Made by a program: the position numbers and the translations under genes. Positions 35,468 through 44,923 of a stretch of 64,000 nucleotides of DNA are shown here, one piece after another (position 1 is the first letter of the stretch; every line of letters starts with the position of its first letter). Origin of the DNA: Iodobacter fluviatilis (GTDB taxonomy: Bacteria; Pseudomonadota; Gammaproteobacteria; Burkholderiales; Chitinibacteraceae); the NCBI RefSeq assembly GCF_004194535.1, contig NZ_CP025781.1:1302001-1366000 (forward strand), read 5' to 3'. The notes below the pieces were generated by a model that made no database searches, was not told the DNA's origin, and saw only the letters and a program-made list of their open reading frames with translations.

Positions 35468-36214
35468 TTACCAGTTTTTTAGAAGATATCTAATTGCACT
35501 ATTTATGTGCCACCAAAGATGATTTAACTTCTTCTTACTTGCTCTTTGTGCATCATGAACAACAGATGTATTGGGCTGAATTTTTACAGCCCAATTTTTT
35601 TTCTTCAATCTATAAGCAATATCTGCATCTTCCATATACATAAAATATTTTTCATCAAAACCATTCACTGATTTATATGCCTTTACTCGAAATGCAACAA
35701 ACATACCGGCTACCCAGTCTACTTCGATAATATCATTACAAACATAGTCAGATTTTTTTATCCTAAATACTGTTCTACAGAACAATCTAAAAAAAGTCGG
35801 AAACCTTCTAACACTATCCTCTACGCCTCCGGATGAATTTAAAACCAATGGCGCTACTGCACCAACATGCTCTTGTTTAAAGACATCCAACAATATATTT
35901 TCATCATACTTTGGCAATCTGATATCCGGATTCACTATGATAAAAATATCACCCGTCGCAATTTCGAAAGCTGAGTTATGGTTCTCACCGAATCCTTTTA
36001 TATTCAGTTTCTCTATTAAAATAATTGGTAAGTCATTAAATTTAGCTAAAAAATCTAAATCCTCGGCAATATTAATAGTAATTATTAACTCATGTAAATA
36101 TTTAACTTCTCTAAAGTCTGCCAGTAAGGCCTCAATCAACTGTCCTTGACCATGGCTAACAATGGAGTAAGAAACTAAAAATTTACTACCATTCAAATTA
36201 TTAAGCTCATTCAT
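35468..36214 (-). CDS. glycosyltransferase family 2 (rhamnosyltransferase-like)
   Basis: About 248 residues, GT-A fold. SYSIVSHGQGQLIEALLADF at the N-terminus, GFGENHNSAFEIATGDIFII and VNPDIRLP (DxD-like metal site), then EVDWVAGMFVAFRVKAYKSV, GFDEKYFMYMEDADIAYRLK and a final VVHDAQRASKK. These are the WbbL/RfbF-type rhamnosyltransferase features, consistent with the dTDP-rhamnose genes downstream in the window. ATG at 36214 is preferred to the upstream one at 36241. Confidence 0.88.
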   Translation of the reverse strand: MNELNNLNGSKFLVSYSIVSHGQGQLIEALLADFREVKYLHELIITINIAEDLDFLAKFNDLPIILIEKLNIKGFGENHNSAFEIATGDIFIIVNPDIRLPKYDENILLDVFKQEHVGAVAPLVLNSSGGVEDSVRRFPTFFRLFCRTVFRIKKSDYVCNDIIEVDWVAGMFVAFRVKAYKSVNGFDEKYFMYMEDADIAYRLKKKNWAVKIQPNTSVVHDAQRASKKKLNHLWWHINSAIRYLLKNW

Positions 36215-36269
36215 TTTTAAAAACCAATAAAATATTTGCAAAAAAACATCCGTTTAAATAAAAATATGC

Positions 36270-37276
36270 TCATGCCGATGAAGAAACAATTTCAGCAGCA
36301 ATATCTTTACAAAAACCTTCAAATGAATAATTTTCGACATGAAAAACTTCATCACGACCTAAAGAACCTGTAGCACCTAAATTTAAAAAGGCTTTAGACA
36401 GAGCGATTTCAATTTTATTTAATGACTTATCTTCTACATAAATGATTCTATTTGACTGCGTAGCAGCCCAACGAGGAAAACCATCGGTGCAAGTTACAAC
36501 CATCATACCCGCTGCAACAGCCTCTAACATTGGCAAAGATAGCCCTTCATAACTACTCGGAAGAAACAAAACTTGTCCACTACTCAATACTTCACTTACT
36601 ACTTCGGGTTTTAAATCAGCCAAATAATTAATGCCATTAATACTTAATTTATTTCGGGAAAGATCACCGGCCGCAATAAAAACAAACTCATAAACAGTAT
36701 GTTTGTTTTTATAAAGTTCAATTGCTAAATCCACCCCCTTATTAGCACCATCACGAGCGAAAATAATTATTTTTTTTGAAGCAATATTTCCTGGATTATT
36801 TTTATAGAAAAACCTCTTGGGGCCAAGGCTTACTACTGGTAAATAAACATCACCTCCACGATCGACAACTTGCTGAGCCAAATATTTATTTGTAGGCAAT
36901 GTTAAAAAAAATTTGACCTCTTTGTAAAAAAAATATTGAACTATTTTGTTAAATGGGTAAGCAAGTAATAAGAACTCTTCGCCTTGAAATAAATTATACA
37001 TTTTTTTGTTACGAATAAAATAAACCAAGGGATTAGCAACAAAAAATGAATGCGCTACTACAATAGTATTTGCATCTCTTAGAACATGAAGAGGCCAAAA
37101 AATCAACCAATAGACTTGTGCCACTCTCTCTAACCAGCGATGATTTTTACACCAAGCCCATGGATATGACTTATGATTTACCTTTAAGCCTGCTGATAAA
37201 ATATTATGCATAATTTCTTGAACGACAAGCCCCCCCCGCTAAACTTTGAACCGAGGCTGATAATAGTAATCCCCAC
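36270..37276 (-). pseudogene. glycosyltransferase family 4, frameshifted in a G8 tract
   Basis: The main frame is open from 37211 to 36270, but the ATG at 37211 lacks the first beta strand of the GT4 fold. Upstream, in another frame from a GTG at 37276 behind AAAAGGAAATAG, one reads GITIISLGSKFSGGG. Adding one G to the run of eight (plus-strand C at 37230-37237) joins it as SGGGLVVQEIMHNILSAGLK, the expected N-terminus. The C-terminal domain has IIIFARDGANKGVDLAIELY, VLFLPSSYEGLSLPMLEAVA with the E-x7-E motif and VVTCTDGFPRWAA. It sits between a GT2 gene and the polymerase gene. Confidence 0.82.
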
Positions 37277-37278
37277 AC

Positions 37279-38343
37279 CTATTTCCTTTTATCGTTTACT
37301 AGTCTCTGGAAAATCAACACAACATACACAAGATTTATTGGGAAACCATTCTCAAGAAAATTACCCATAAAATTACATATAAAAAAAATAGAAACAAAAA
37401 CTAGCAATGTTAAATCATTATTCTTTGCTGCATAATGTGCAGGAATATAAAAATAAAACCAACAAATCAATAGCAATGTAAAAACACCACCAGAAACAAA
37501 CGATGAAACAAAAAATGAATCAACTATTCTAACGGTAGACGAATCAACAGTAGATATTCCAGCACCAAAGTAGTCGTATCCATTTCCAATTATATAAGTG
37601 TGCAGAGAAATCGACTCTGCTGCAATTTTCCATAGCTCGAACCTTGCAAACAGCGAAGGAACAAACAAAGAAATATTTTCAAACATTAAAAATAAATAGC
37701 CCCCACCAAGCACTAACATTAATACATATACAATCACATACTTAAAAGAACGAGAAAAAACAAGAGGTAAAACCAACATTGCTGTAGTTGAGCCAGAAAA
37801 AAAAGCTGACAATAAAAAACCTGATAAAGACACCCAGTCTTCAAATTTCTTATTTTTAATTGAAAAAATAGCACTGGCAAACAAAATTGATAAACAACCC
37901 CACACGTTCGGATTGATACCAAAGCCTACCATCCTTGCAGATCCGCCTAGTGAATCAGTAATGTATGAAGACGGGTCAATGATATACCAAGCTATTGCAA
38001 GGAAATTAAGCCAACAAACAAATTTCAAATTTAAAGAAAAACCTTTCTTTACCATTCTATAAAGAAACGGAAGCATTAATATATATATAGCATTTTTAAA
38101 TGCATAAATAAATGAGCTATCATTATATAAACAGCCCATAAAAACCAGCACTAGCAAAGAAAATTGAAAAAAAAGCACTCGCCGATTAAATAGCTCACTT
38201 GAGAAAAAACAACTACCAACAAATAGAGACAAAAAAACAACTTGACTAAATGTAGATAGAAATAAATATTTCTTTGCAAACAATGCGATAAGTAAAGGGA
38301 CGAAAATTACAATTAAATAATAGTATTTTTTAAAAATAAACAC
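37279..38343 (-). CDS. wzy: O-antigen polymerase (Wzy-like)
   Basis: A 354-residue membrane protein with about ten hydrophobic segments and a larger periplasmic loop near residues 225-275 (LFARFELWKIAAESISLHTY, IIGNGYDYFGAGIST). This layout and the RxxxW..G.G pattern fit the Wzy/O-antigen ligase superfamily. Sequence conservation in Wzy is low, so the call rests on topology and on its place between glycosyltransferase genes in a locus that also has a Wzx flippase. The gene is markedly AT-rich. It would join repeat units in the periplasm under control of the Wzz-like protein at 51350. Confidence 0.75.
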   Translation of the reverse strand: MFIFKKYYYLIVIFVPLLIALFAKKYLFLSTFSQVVFLSLFVGSCFFSSELFNRRVLFFQFSLLVLVFMGCLYNDSSFIYAFKNAIYILMLPFLYRMVKKGFSLNLKFVCWLNFLAIAWYIIDPSSYITDSLGGSARMVGFGINPNVWGCLSILFASAIFSIKNKKFEDWVSLSGFLLSAFFSGSTTAMLVLPLVFSRSFKYVIVYVLMLVLGGGYLFLMFENISLFVPSLFARFELWKIAAESISLHTYIIGNGYDYFGAGISTVDSSTVRIVDSFFVSSFVSGGVFTLLLICWFYFYIPAHYAAKNNDLTLLVFVSIFFICNFMGNFLENGFPINLVYVVLIFQRLVNDKRK

Positions 38344-38379
38344 ACGTCCCCCGAATAACTGGAGTCAGTTATAAATTGC

Positions 38380-39450
38380 TCAAGTAAGCCTTGTTTTTTT
38401 AGAAAAAACATAACGCCCAAGAACTGTTAATAGCACCATAAAACGGTTCAAAGCAAAGTATGTAAAAGCGAGCATGCCAGAGCTAGAAAAATAGGACCAA
38501 ACACCACCGCCTAATGATGCAGGAATATTCTTACCATATTTTAGCCGTAGATAATTACCTATCAGCCTAACCCTATACTTAGATAAAGTATCTTTTCCAG
38601 CCCCCGCTGCATAAGAAGCTGCCCAAATCACCTCAGGTAAAAATGAATCAGGAACGTTTTTTGGTAATTTTTTAAGGTCGTTAATATCGAAATGTTTTTG
38701 CTCAGATATCAAGCCAATATGAGACCTTTGGTTACTTAAATGGCTAGTAGAACTTTGCGATGTACCAGGTATAAACAACTGCTCCGTCAAGATTTTAATA
38801 TTATCAAACCTTGACATCCTGCCCATTAAATATGCATCCGGAGACAAATAAACCGCCCTTTCTCCATTATTTTCCAGCCCTTGTATTAAACATTTTTTTC
38901 TAACTATACCAAAATACGCTTTAGGATGTGCCCATAAATCTGGAGCCATAATCCAAAAGGAAGACATCCTTGACCTAAAGAGGGAAGAAACTAGGAAGAC
39001 TATACGGATCAATGACTTTCCAATAAAATTTGGAGAGATTAGAGTGTCCTCTGTAAATACACCAGTAAATTTAGTAGATGTACCACGCCAAAACTTTATA
39101 TCAAAAATAGGAGCAGAAATTGCATCAAAATTCGTATCTTTTAGTTGCAATAATAATTTATCATAATTCTTCAGACAAATTTCATCATCATCACCAATGA
39201 TAGTTAAAAACTCACCATTTGCTGAATCAATAGCCTTTGAAAAATTTGCTCCAACAGAAAGCTGCTCAGAATCATGGATATATCTAATTCCTCCACCAAA
39301 TATACTGAGATCCTGAACTGGTAAGCTGCTATTATCGTAAATAATAATCTCTACCCCCTCACGACACAGGCAATTGTAGTGATTTATCATGGCCATAAGT
39401 AATTCTTGCCGATTTTTCGAGGGAACTATAATTGATAGCAATTTACTCAC
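38380..39450 (-). CDS. glycosyltransferase family 2
   Basis: About 356 residues. The GT-A N-terminus KLLSIIVPSKNRQELLMAMI leads into VEIIIYDNSS and EFLTIIGDDDEICLKNYDKL, which holds the DDD metal-binding site. The C-terminal ~150 residues are less typical and include a hydrophobic tail (LAFTYFALNRFMVLLTVL). A GTG at 39450, one base past the stop of the dehydratase gene, fits the conserved start better than the upstream codon at 39483, which lies inside that gene. Sugar specificity unknown. Confidence 0.85.
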   Translation of the reverse strand: MSKLLSIIVPSKNRQELLMAMINHYNCLCREGVEIIIYDNSSLPVQDLSIFGGGIRYIHDSEQLSVGANFSKAIDSANGEFLTIIGDDDEICLKNYDKLLLQLKDTNFDAISAPIFDIKFWRGTSTKFTGVFTEDTLISPNFIGKSLIRIVFLVSSLFRSRMSSFWIMAPDLWAHPKAYFGIVRKKCLIQGLENNGERAVYLSPDAYLMGRMSRFDNIKILTEQLFIPGTSQSSTSHLSNQRSHIGLISEQKHFDINDLKKLPKNVPDSFLPEVIWAASYAAGAGKDTLSKYRVRLIGNYLRLKYGKNIPASLGGGVWSYFSSSGMLAFTYFALNRFMVLLTVLGRYVFSKKTRLT

Positions 39451-39451
39451 G

Positions 39452-40474
39452 TTAAACCTTAGCCCCCAACTGCTCTTGCACATATGTCAATGTTAGTAAC
39501 AACTCTTTAATTTGATCTACACTTAGTCTTTCCGTATTGTGGGAAGTGTAGTCATCAATATGATTTGCCTCCGGCTGGCCTTCTATAATAAATTTATCGT
39601 AATTTAAATCTCTATTATCAGCAGGGATACGGTAATAACGCCCCATGTCATCAGCTCTTGCCATTTCTTCACGCGATACCAATGACTCGTAAAGCTTTTC
39701 ACCGTGACGTGTACCCATAATGTTAACCGGAGCATCACTATTAAATAATTCTTTAATTGCAATACCTAAATCACCCACGGTACTAGCAGGTGCTTTTTGC
39801 ACAAAAATATCACCTTGTTCACCATGAGCAAAGGCATGCATAACTAAATCAACAGAATCCTCAAGTGACATTAAGAATCGTGTCATATTAGGATCGGTAA
39901 CAGTTAATGGGAGGCCCGCTTTAATTTTCTCAATAAATAAAGGTATAACCGATCCGCGAGAAGCCATTACATTTCCGTAACGGGTAGCACACATCACGGG
40001 CCCCCCTTCAGGAACTGTTCTTGATTTTGCAACAAGCACTTTTTCTGCCATTGCTTTAGAAATCCCCATCGCATTAATAGGGTAAACTGCTTTATCTGTA
40101 CTCAGTAATACAACTCTCTTTACCCCGGCAGAAACAGCTGCACTTAGTACATTTTCTGTGCCAATCACATTGGTACGGACTGCTTCCATTGGGTAAAACT
40201 CGCAGGACGGCACCTGTTTTAAAGCTGCTGCATGAAATACATAATCAACACCTGTCATTGCTTGGCGTATGCTATTGTAATCACGAGTGTCACCAATATG
40301 AAATTTTACTTTCCTATTGCCTATTGCAATACGCATATCTTCTTGTTTTTTTTCATCGCGGCTAAAAACGATAATTTCACGCACATTGGTATTTAAAAAT
40401 CGACTTAAAACGGTATTTCCAAAAGAACCGGTACCACCAGTGATCATTAACACTTTATCGTCAAACATATTCAT
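39452..40474 (-). CDS. UDP-GlcNAc 4,6-dehydratase/5-epimerase (CapE/WbjB/FlaA1 type)
   Basis: A 340-residue extended short-chain dehydrogenase. NAD loop GGTGSFGNTVLSRF (~13-26), VREIIVFSRDEKKQ, YVFHAAALKQVPSCE and STDKAVYPINAMGISKAM. In the last motif Met replaces the usual catalytic Tyr (M-x-x-x-K), as in the short CapE/FlaA1 group. The enzyme makes UDP-4-keto-6-deoxy-HexNAc. The CapF and CapG partners that normally complete the L-FucNAc route are not in this locus. The two DegT aminotransferases nearby could instead act on the 4-keto product, which is inference. It lies between the GT2 and the flippase gene in the minus-strand set. Confidence 0.9.
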   Translation of the reverse strand: MNMFDDKVLMITGGTGSFGNTVLSRFLNTNVREIIVFSRDEKKQEDMRIAIGNRKVKFHIGDTRDYNSIRQAMTGVDYVFHAAALKQVPSCEFYPMEAVRTNVIGTENVLSAAVSAGVKRVVLLSTDKAVYPINAMGISKAMAEKVLVAKSRTVPEGGPVMCATRYGNVMASRGSVIPLFIEKIKAGLPLTVTDPNMTRFLMSLEDSVDLVMHAFAHGEQGDIFVQKAPASTVGDLGIAIKELFNSDAPVNIMGTRHGEKLYESLVSREEMARADDMGRYYRIPADNRDLNYDKFIIEGQPEANHIDDYTSHNTERLSVDQIKELLLTLTYVQEQLGAKV

Positions 40475-40492
40475 TGCTCCATCAATAACATT

Positions 40493-41848
40493 TCACAGAA
40501 AATAACATATTGTAAGAAAAAAAATAGCCGGAAAGATAGCTACTTTTGCGGCAAAGATTGAATGCTCTTTTATTTCACGCACACAAACACTTCGTAACCA
40601 CGATGATACCGTTGAACCTGAGTGGTATAAAGCATAACATATGCAAATAAGATCTAATCGCCCCAGTCTTGCACTTAGAAATACAAAGCCCACAAGAATT
40701 GTTGTTAGACATATTGATAGCTTGGCCTGAAAATGAAAGTCTTTTATTGAAGTAAGCATTACAAATGGAATATATCCTAAAGCACCAATCGCCAAGCCAG
40801 GCATTAATATTTTTATGTAATTTGCAACCTCCGATTTATGTGGGTAAATACCTAACCAATAAAACAGTAATTCTTCTCTAAAATATATTAAAAAGGCAGA
40901 AAAAATCAATGAAACCAGTACCAAAATCAATACAAAATACTTGATCAATTTAAAAGAATATATTTTATCCGCACCTGCATTAGCTAAAATAATTTTAGGT
41001 TGAAAATACTGGGTTATAGGGCCACCTAAAATTGCCAGTGGAGTCATACAAAATGTCATCGCAAAGAAATATGATGATACGGCTTCAGCAGTCATAAATT
41101 TTGAAATAATTATTTTATCTGACTGTAAAGCAACCGCACCTGCCACACCAAATAAAAATAACGGTTTTGCTGAATTAAAAACAGTCTTAATCTTTATTAA
41201 ATTCTTATCAAAAAATGATCTTTGAACTGTCTTATGAAACAATTTATGCAAAATAACTAAATGTATGAAACCTAAAAGACAATGCACAATTAGAAATGTA
41301 TCAATTGAAGCTTGTATGTAAACCATTGCCAGCCAGGCACATATTGCCTTAATCAAAACTGCTCCAGCTTGAATGCTACTAGCTGATTTATATTGCAAGG
41401 TCGAAACAAGAGATGTCGTGATAATGTTTTGCAAAACACTCAGCATAAAAAATAGAATAGCCAATCCACTTTGTGCAACACTATCAAATAGCAAGTAGTC
41501 AAAAAAATAATATAATCCACCGAATACTAAGGTGAATAAAAAATATATAAGAACCACAAAAATTAGTGCGCTAATATATGTACTTACACCCTCATTTTTG
41601 TATTGGTGTAAGGCTAAATCTCTACCTACAACTGTTGACATTCCAAAATCTAACATTAATAGCAAAGCTTGGAATGACAATATTACCGCTAAAACAGCAA
41701 ACTGCTCTACACCTAAAAGGTGGCTATACAGCGGCAAAAAAACAACGCCTACCAACACGGCGCCAGCCTTACTAAAAAAAAGCATAACTAAGTTGAATAA
41801 TTCTCTATTTTTAAAAGCAGAAATAACTTTGTTCATCCTTAAACTCAT
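40493..41848 (-). CDS. wzx: polysaccharide flippase (Wzx-like)
   Basis: A 451-residue protein with about 12 hydrophobic segments. The N-terminal pattern FFSKAGAVLVGVVFLPLYSH and LGVEQFAVLAVILSFQALL is that of the MOP/PST flippase family. ..MTPLAILGGPITQYFQPKI near 270 fits the middle helices. It would move the undecaprenyl-linked repeat unit to the periplasm. This gives the minus-strand locus its own Wzx/Wzy export route, separate from the Wzm/Wzt pair in the adjacent plus-strand locus. Its start overlaps the end of the upstream aminotransferase gene by 4 bp. Confidence 0.88.
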   Translation of the reverse strand: MSLRMNKVISAFKNRELFNLVMLFFSKAGAVLVGVVFLPLYSHLLGVEQFAVLAVILSFQALLLMLDFGMSTVVGRDLALHQYKNEGVSTYISALIFVVLIYFLFTLVFGGLYYFFDYLLFDSVAQSGLAILFFMLSVLQNIITTSLVSTLQYKSASSIQAGAVLIKAICAWLAMVYIQASIDTFLIVHCLLGFIHLVILHKLFHKTVQRSFFDKNLIKIKTVFNSAKPLFLFGVAGAVALQSDKIIISKFMTAEAVSSYFFAMTFCMTPLAILGGPITQYFQPKIILANAGADKIYSFKLIKYFVLILVLVSLIFSAFLIYFREELLFYWLGIYPHKSEVANYIKILMPGLAIGALGYIPFVMLTSIKDFHFQAKLSICLTTILVGFVFLSARLGRLDLICICYALYHSGSTVSSWLRSVCVREIKEHSIFAAKVAIFPAIFFLTICYFL

Positions 41849-42960
41849 GCCAAGGCCAAGACAGCAGTTGCAATTTTTTGCATATCATCTGAATCCAGCC
41901 ACCAACCACATGGCAAGGCAATTATATTTTTTTGTAATTCATTTGCATTCTTCAGCCCTTGTTCATGAGCATTTTTTGCAAAACAACTATATATATGGTT
42001 ATTCTGATGTAATATTGACGCAAAAATGCCAAGTTCTTTTAGTCCTGCAAGCAATGCATCTCGGTTAGAGGAAACAATTAAGTAAACCCAATACGATGGA
42101 GTTGATCCATCAATTGGTTTAATTGGAACAATTTTTTTTGAACCAAAAAAATATTGATCTAGGTATTTGGCATTTCTTCTCGCTGCATCAACCCGGCGAT
42201 GAACATCAGGCAACTGCATATAGCCTAGCGCTGAACATAAATTATTTAATGTACAAGCCCACCCGGCCTCTTTGACATCCTCCAGTGGGTTAATTTCACC
42301 ATCAGTACGTCTAAATTGTGAACTGTTAATTCCAAATCTTCGTAACCGTTTTGCTTTAATTGCATCTTGCTCTAAACGACAAACCAATGCACCGCCTTCA
42401 GATGCATTTATTTGCCGATTAGGGTAAAACGAATAGACTGAAAAGTCCCCCCATGAGCCGACCTGCTTTCCATTGACTGTTGCTAATAAGGCGTTATCAC
42501 AATCTTCAACAAGAATAATTTTATACTCTCTACATATAGCAGCAATTTCTTCAATTGGCGCAGGGTATCCAGCGACATGGTAGACAATCGCCGCTTTAGT
42601 TTTGGGCGTAATTGATGCTTTAAATGCCTTAACATCAATTAATACTGAATCTGGAAGTAAATCTACCCAAACTGGAGTCGCACCAAGTGTAGCTATTGGG
42701 GAGTTGGTAGCAAGACAAGAAAATGGGCTTGTAATGACTTCATCACCCACCCCCACCCCCGCAATATACAACGCCAAATGCATTGCGCTTGTCATGTCGA
42801 CGGTTGTAACTACATTTTTTTTCCCTAATAATTCTCCAAGTCCAGCTTCAAATTTAGTTACATATTCTCCACTGGCAATTTTTCCGCTTCTTAACACATC
42901 GACTACAACGCGCTCCATTTCAGCGGAATTAACAACCCCAAATAATGGAAGATTCATCAT
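41845..42960 (-). CDS. DegT/DnrJ/EryC1-family protein lacking the catalytic lysine
   Basis: A 371-residue fold type I PLP protein of the DegT/ArnB family. It keeps the family order: DMTSAMHLALYIAGVGVGDE (~55-74), NSPIATLGATPVWVDLLPDS, IILVEDCDNALLA (the pyridine-binding Asp is in this stretch) and GSWGDFSVYSF. In SFYPNRQINASEGG, however, the position of the Schiff-base lysine (SFHxxKxI..xEGG in ArnB) is Arg182. Loss of this Lys is known for the ColD dehydratase, which has His there. So this may be a non-aminotransferase PLP enzyme or an inactive partner of the paralogue at 42963, whose lysine is present. It is translated directly after that gene (2-bp gap). The substrate would be a nucleotide keto-sugar. 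Confidence 0.85.
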   Translation of the reverse strand: MMNLPLFGVVNSAEMERVVVDVLRSGKIASGEYVTKFEAGLGELLGKKNVVTTVDMTSAMHLALYIAGVGVGDEVITSPFSCLATNSPIATLGATPVWVDLLPDSVLIDVKAFKASITPKTKAAIVYHVAGYPAPIEEIAAICREYKIILVEDCDNALLATVNGKQVGSWGDFSVYSFYPNRQINASEGGALVCRLEQDAIKAKRLRRFGINSSQFRRTDGEINPLEDVKEAGWACTLNNLCSALGYMQLPDVHRRVDAARRNAKYLDQYFFGSKKIVPIKPIDGSTPSYWVYLIVSSNRDALLAGLKELGIFASILHQNNHIYSCFAKNAHEQGLKNANELQKNIIALPCGWWLDSDDMQKIATAVLALA

Positions 42961-42962
42961 GC

Positions 42963-44054
42963 CTAACCTCTTTGCAATGCATTTACAATTCTATCGCGAT
43001 CTTCATCACTAACCCACCAACCACACGGTATATGAATCATATTCTGATAATACTTTTCTAATTCCGGCAACACACCAGCAAATGGTTTAAATATACTGTG
43101 ATAATGATTTGGCCGATGTAATTTATTAGCTGCAACACCAATATTTGAAAGTAGCTTTTCTATATTACTGGAATCATCCGAAAATATCGTATATAGCCAA
43201 TAACTTGGGCTAGCAACCTCATCAAAAAAAGGAACTGAGAGTCCTGGAATTTTGCTAATGTGTTCATCAAAATAGCGACCATTTGAAATATGACGACTAA
43301 TCAGGCCATCAATAACATCCAGTTGAGCTAGGCCAATGGTTGCAGCAACATTATGCATATTATATTTATAACCCACGCTATTTATATCTACCTCGGTGCG
43401 TGGTATGCCTTTTTCTAACCCAAACCATCGAAACTTCTTGGCGGATCGCAGTAATGTTTCATCCTTAAATGTAAGAATGCCACCATCTACGGTCGTCATA
43501 TGCTTGATTGCTTGCATGGAAAAAATAGCAAAGTCACCTATGCATCCAATACTTCGATTTGCATATCGAGCACCCAATGCGTGGGCGCAATCTTCAATTA
43601 AAGGAATATGGTGTTTCTTAGCAATTTCCGCAATTTCAGCCAAGCGAACTGGAATTCCAGCATAATGAACAACGACAATCGCTTTAGTTTTTTCTGTGAT
43701 TTTACGTTCTATATCTTTAGGATCTAAATTACCAGAATTGACATCTACATCTGCAAAAACGGGTATTGCCCCCACCTGCAAAATAACCACATTTGTTGGC
43801 TCAGCAGTCATACTCGTTGTAATTACTTCATCATTCGCATTGACCCCGGCCAAAACCAATGCAGCATGTAACGCAGCAGTACCACTAGACATTGCTATAG
43901 CCCTATCCAGTCCAAAATGCTGCGCAAAACGACGCTCAAACTCATAAACAGCTTCGCCTTCTGCCAACATCCCACTATATAAAACGTTTTCCAGCATTGG
44001 CATCAGTTTTGAGCGGTCCGGCATACCGACTTTAATTAAGGGAAGCATAAACAT
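42963..44054 (-). CDS. DegT/DnrJ/EryC1-family sugar aminotransferase
   Basis: A 363-residue PLP aminotransferase. AMSSGTAALHAALVLAGVNA (~54-73, phosphate binding), NVVILQVGAIPVFADVD, IPLIEDCAHALGA (pyridine-ring Asp) and FSMQAIKHMTTVDGG with Lys184 as the Schiff-base residue. The C-terminus LHRPNHYHSIFKP and IPCGWWVSDED is also found in similar form in the neighbour (QNNHIYSCF, LPCGWWLDSDD), so the two are paralogues. It would transfer an amino group to C3 or C4 of a nucleotide keto-sugar. It lies 8 bp after the acyltransferase gene. Confidence 0.9.
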   Translation of the reverse strand: MFMLPLIKVGMPDRSKLMPMLENVLYSGMLAEGEAVYEFERRFAQHFGLDRAIAMSSGTAALHAALVLAGVNANDEVITTSMTAEPTNVVILQVGAIPVFADVDVNSGNLDPKDIERKITEKTKAIVVVHYAGIPVRLAEIAEIAKKHHIPLIEDCAHALGARYANRSIGCIGDFAIFSMQAIKHMTTVDGGILTFKDETLLRSAKKFRWFGLEKGIPRTEVDINSVGYKYNMHNVAATIGLAQLDVIDGLISRHISNGRYFDEHISKIPGLSVPFFDEVASPSYWLYTIFSDDSSNIEKLLSNIGVAANKLHRPNHYHSIFKPFAGVLPELEKYYQNMIHIPCGWWVSDEDRDRIVNALQRG

Positions 44055-44062
44055 TATTCCAT

Positions 44063-44908
44063 TTATTGGATTGGATAAAAACGTGCTTTGTTACCGCTTA
44101 AAAATCTAATGAACTTCTCTTCTGTTTCAGTAAATTTCTTCTCGTATTTTTTATTTTCAATGCAAAATGCTACAGAAGATAAATTTTCTTCTCTGTCTTG
44201 AAAATTAAGCTCATATAAATAAATGATCAATTCACTTTCACCGTTAATTATAATTGAATGATCATTTACAACATGGTGAGTAAAATTGAACAAATTACAA
44301 AATTCATCAACCCACCCAAGCATCAATGAGAACTTTTCACTTAAGCTGATATTTTTATAAAAACTAACCCCCTCTCGAACTCTGGCAGGTATTCCAGCAA
44401 CTACAGCATGGGCGGGGATCGACTTTGTAATATTTGAACCATTCATGCAAATCGCTCTTTCACCAATATCAATACCTGAACCAACAGTGCAGGACCCAAC
44501 AAGCCAAACATCTCGACCAATTCGTGTAGATCGGCTAGAAAATAGTTTACAACCTTCAATCTGTTCACCGGCAGCAACGTGAGTCCAGATTTGTGAGTAC
44601 ATCCCTACTCTCACACCATCATCAATACTTAACCCACCCGTACCATCTAAAATTGAATTTTGACCAAACCAACAATGCCTCCCAATAGAAAGGCCTGCAG
44701 TTGATAGCAATAACGTATTTGCGTGAATTGTAGACCAATCACCAATTGTGACATTCCCATTTTCAATTATAATCTTTACACCATTACCGATCGTTACATA
44801 ATCTCCAATTGATAATAATGATTCATTCTTAAAAATCACAACGGCATCTTCCCCAATATTGCAATTTTTCCCAATTTCTACACGCCCTTTGCCAACAACC
44901 TTAATCAT
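44063..44908 (-). CDS. hexapeptide-repeat (left-handed beta-helix) acyltransferase
   Basis: A 281-residue protein. Residues ~8-185 consist of imperfect hexapeptide repeats ([IV]-G-x-x-x): VEIGKNCNIGEDAVVI, LSIGDYVTIGNGVKII, VTIGDWSTIHANTLLL, LSIGRHCWFGQNSILD, TRIGRDVWLVGSCTVG, closing with AHAVVAGIPARV, the usual end of the helix. From ~185 to 281 is an extra C-terminal domain with no recognised family. It likely transfers acetyl or another acyl group from acyl-CoA to a sugar. Its position between the acyl-CoA dehydrogenase gene and the aminotransferase genes suggests N-acylation of the amino sugar they make. Confidence 0.87.
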   Translation of the reverse strand: MIKVVGKGRVEIGKNCNIGEDAVVIFKNESLLSIGDYVTIGNGVKIIIENGNVTIGDWSTIHANTLLLSTAGLSIGRHCWFGQNSILDGTGGLSIDDGVRVGMYSQIWTHVAAGEQIEGCKLFSSRSTRIGRDVWLVGSCTVGSGIDIGERAICMNGSNITKSIPAHAVVAGIPARVREGVSFYKNISLSEKFSLMLGWVDEFCNLFNFTHHVVNDHSIIINGESELIIYLYELNFQDREENLSSVAFCIENKKYEKKFTETEEKFIRFLSGNKARFYPIQ

Positions 44909-44923
44909 ATGGCACCCTTATTA

